DNA of 5,924 nt from Candidatus Brocadiaceae bacterium. GTDB taxonomy: Bacteria; Planctomycetota; Brocadiia; SM23-32. This document shows positions 4,775-5,924 of the stretch, piece after piece. Within the stretch, counting starts at the first letter, position 1; the number at the start of each line of letters is the position of its first letter. The notes below the pieces were generated by a model. That model was not told the DNA's origin. It saw only the letters and a program-made list of their open reading frames with translations, and searched no databases. The position numbers were made by a program, and so were the translations under genes. The stretch covers positions 1 to 5,924 of the forward strand of contig JAUWZH010000169.1 in NCBI GenBank assembly GCA_030615435.1, read 5' to 3'.

Positions 4775-5924
4775 ACAATTCAATCAAGGTATCCACGAAC
4801 ACCAGATTGATTTATTCAGGACGTTCGACAAAAGGCTCCGGGATAAAGTGACCGTCCCGCAGTTCTTCATGTGCGAGTGGCACAGGCGATGCCGCAAGAC
4901 TACCGCGGCCTTGAACCTCAATATTCGCGAGTGTTGCAGAGTACCCAGGACCAAGTACGGTCACATCGCACCTACCCAGGTCATGGCCAGGAATATTATC
5001 TGGGACGATCCGAACATGCTCCGGGCTTATCTGCCCGACAAGAGGGAGTTCGGCTGGAAGCTCAACGAACAAAAGATGCTGGTGACATTCGAGAACAAAT
5101 CAATTCTAAAGATTGGCGGCTCCGACGAACCGGACTACTGGAGGGGTACTGACTTTATCGGGGTGACTTGCGATGAATGGGCCTTGATGAAGGAGAACCT
5201 GTGGACTGAAATATTGAGGCCGGTCATAGCAGGGGCCTTACCACCACAACTGAAAGACTACAATATCTTTCGCTGGGCCTTGTTTCTCTACACACCGAAG
5301 GGAATGAATCACGCGTCCTTAATGTTTGACGATGCCTGTTTAATGTCCGAGGGAGGCATACGTCCGGATTGCGGCGTGGCCCCAGTGTTAAAACGCAATT
5401 GGTTTGCTTCCAGGGTGGATGGCGAACTGGCCGGCATTATTCCAGATCAGCAACTCAAACAAATGCAGGAAGAGGTTGAAAGGGGAGAGATACCCAGGGC
5501 ACATTACGACCAGGAGATCAAGTGTAGCCGAGTAACCGCCGAGGAAATGACGCTCATCACCACCGAGATGATTTACAATCTTAACCAATATCACCAGAAA
5601 ACTACCAGGACCATTCAGGAAGTACGGAAGATCGTTTCCATAGATCCGGCCTGGGGTGGTGACGTTTGCAAGATACAAGGGCTGGTAAATCGCAAAATAG
5701 AGAAAGATAAATCAATACTCGACAGACACAACATCACCGAGATTGTTCTGGCTGCCAAGCTGGTAGCTCAGGATATCGGGACCAAAAACTTCATTTGCGA
5801 TACCGTCAACTCCATAGGTGTTGCCGATCTGCTTGCCGTTGATGAGGCCGGCTACAACGTGCAGTATTTTCACAGCTCCCAAAAGGCAGTTCCCAAGAAA
5901 AATACTCAGCAGGAAATAAGGTTT
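4758..5924 (+). CDS. terL: Phage terminase large subunit (partial, 3' end outside window)
   Basis: A frame beginning at the ATG at 4758 stays open for 389 codons to the window edge. AAGGA (4748-4752) lies five bases upstream. The ATPase half shows CEWHRRCRKTTAALNL (39-54) at the P-loop position, SDEPDYWRGTDF (122-133), Walker B-like GVTCDEW with Asp139-Glu140, and the motif III/coupling segment LYTPKGMNH. The nuclease half starts with VSIDPAWGGD (Asp296), with a second acidic site in FICDTVNSIGVADLL (Asp348), as in RNase H-fold terminase nucleases. TerL powers DNA translocation into the procapsid and cuts the concatemer. The Walker A-type sequence RRCRKT has arginine (Arg46) where RRxGK[ST] is usual. 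The rest of the nuclease domain, with the last acidic residue, is cut off by the window. Overlap with terS implies coupled expression. Confidence 0.9.
   Translation, partial: MTIPSEQFNQGIHEHQIDLFRTFDKRLRDKVTVPQFFMCEWHRRCRKTTAALNLNIRECCRVPRTKYGHIAPTQVMARNIIWDDPNMLRAYLPDKREFGWKLNEQKMLVTFENKSILKIGGSDEPDYWRGTDFIGVTCDEWALMKENLWTEILRPVIAGALPPQLKDYNIFRWALFLYTPKGMNHASLMFDDACLMSEGGIRPDCGVAPVLKRNWFASRVDGELAGIIPDQQLKQMQEEVERGEIPRAHYDQEIKCSRVTAEEMTLITTEMIYNLNQYHQKTTRTIQEVRKIVSIDPAWGGDVCKIQGLVNRKIEKDKSILDRHNITEIVLAAKLVAQDIGTKNFICDTVNSIGVADLLAVDEAGYNVQYFHSSQKAVPKKNTQQEIRF

Larger units (their letters stand above)
2932..5924 (+). mobile_element. Phage or prophage segment (partial, packaging module)
   Basis: Everything to the right of the junction reads as one plus-strand phage cluster with short overlaps and a terminase small/large pair. 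Base composition and codon use differ from the left half. The segment runs off the right edge, where portal and capsid genes would be expected. No integrase, repressor or tail gene is visible, so temperate lifestyle and insertion site cannot be judged. The left limit is approximate. Confidence 0.8.

Noticed and set aside
4812..5678. Small ORFs on either strand within 4812-5678
   Set aside because: They lie inside the continuous TerL frame from 4758 and show no motifs.
1..5924. tRNA or rRNA genes, CRISPR repeats, insertion sequences, integrase or transposase
   Set aside because: None was seen on reading both strands: no repeat-spacer pattern, no cloverleaf next to the junction and no recombinase motif.

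Overview
The window joins two unlike pieces of DNA. Positions 1 to about 2900 are GC-rich and carry ordinary bacterial chromosomal genes. From about 2930 to the right end the DNA is clearly more AT-rich, uses AGA/AGG arginine codons freely, and carries tightly packed, overlapping phage genes that lead into a terminase pair. The host cannot be named from this sequence. An FtsK-type translocase, a stand-alone GyrI-like protein, an aldo/keto reductase and PyrE fit many high-GC bacteria. A uroporphyrinogen-decarboxylase-like start at 2222 hints weakly at lineages rich in that family, such as Armatimonadota, Planctomycetota or Chloroflexota.

Layout of the chromosomal part. At 1-362, on the minus strand, is the N-terminal membrane domain of an FtsK/SpoIIIE-like DNA translocase, running off the left edge. 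A divergent intergenic region (363-594) holds plausible promoters in both directions. On the plus strand follow a GyrI-like small-molecule-binding protein (595-1077), an aldo/keto reductase (1168-2157), a 24-codon remnant-like ORF (2222-2296), and a promoter with a perfect TATAAT box (2352-2381). That promoter precedes an orotate phosphoribosyltransferase gene (pyrE, from 2434).

The junction. pyrE keeps all its recognisable catalytic segments but loses its last 15-20 or so codons. It reads straight on, in frame, into a domain typical of phage nuclease-like hypothetical proteins (WNP...RRVD...GFIDI). The result is one 272-residue chimeric ORF ending at 3252. Base composition changes at the same place. 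No integrase or recognisable att core lies next to it, so three explanations remain open: a real insertion or deletion joint, packaged or ligated phage-host DNA, or an assembly chimera.

The phage part is one plus-strand cluster. It holds a CxxC-containing charged small protein (3236-3661), a predicted lipoprotein with a second membrane segment (3735-4277), terminase small subunit (4277-4774) and terminase large subunit (4758-5924, open at the right edge). Overlapping starts and stops suggest translational coupling in a packaging operon. TerS would recognise the phage DNA and TerL would drive and cut it. The TerL P-loop reads RRCRKT, with arginine where the family usually has glycine.
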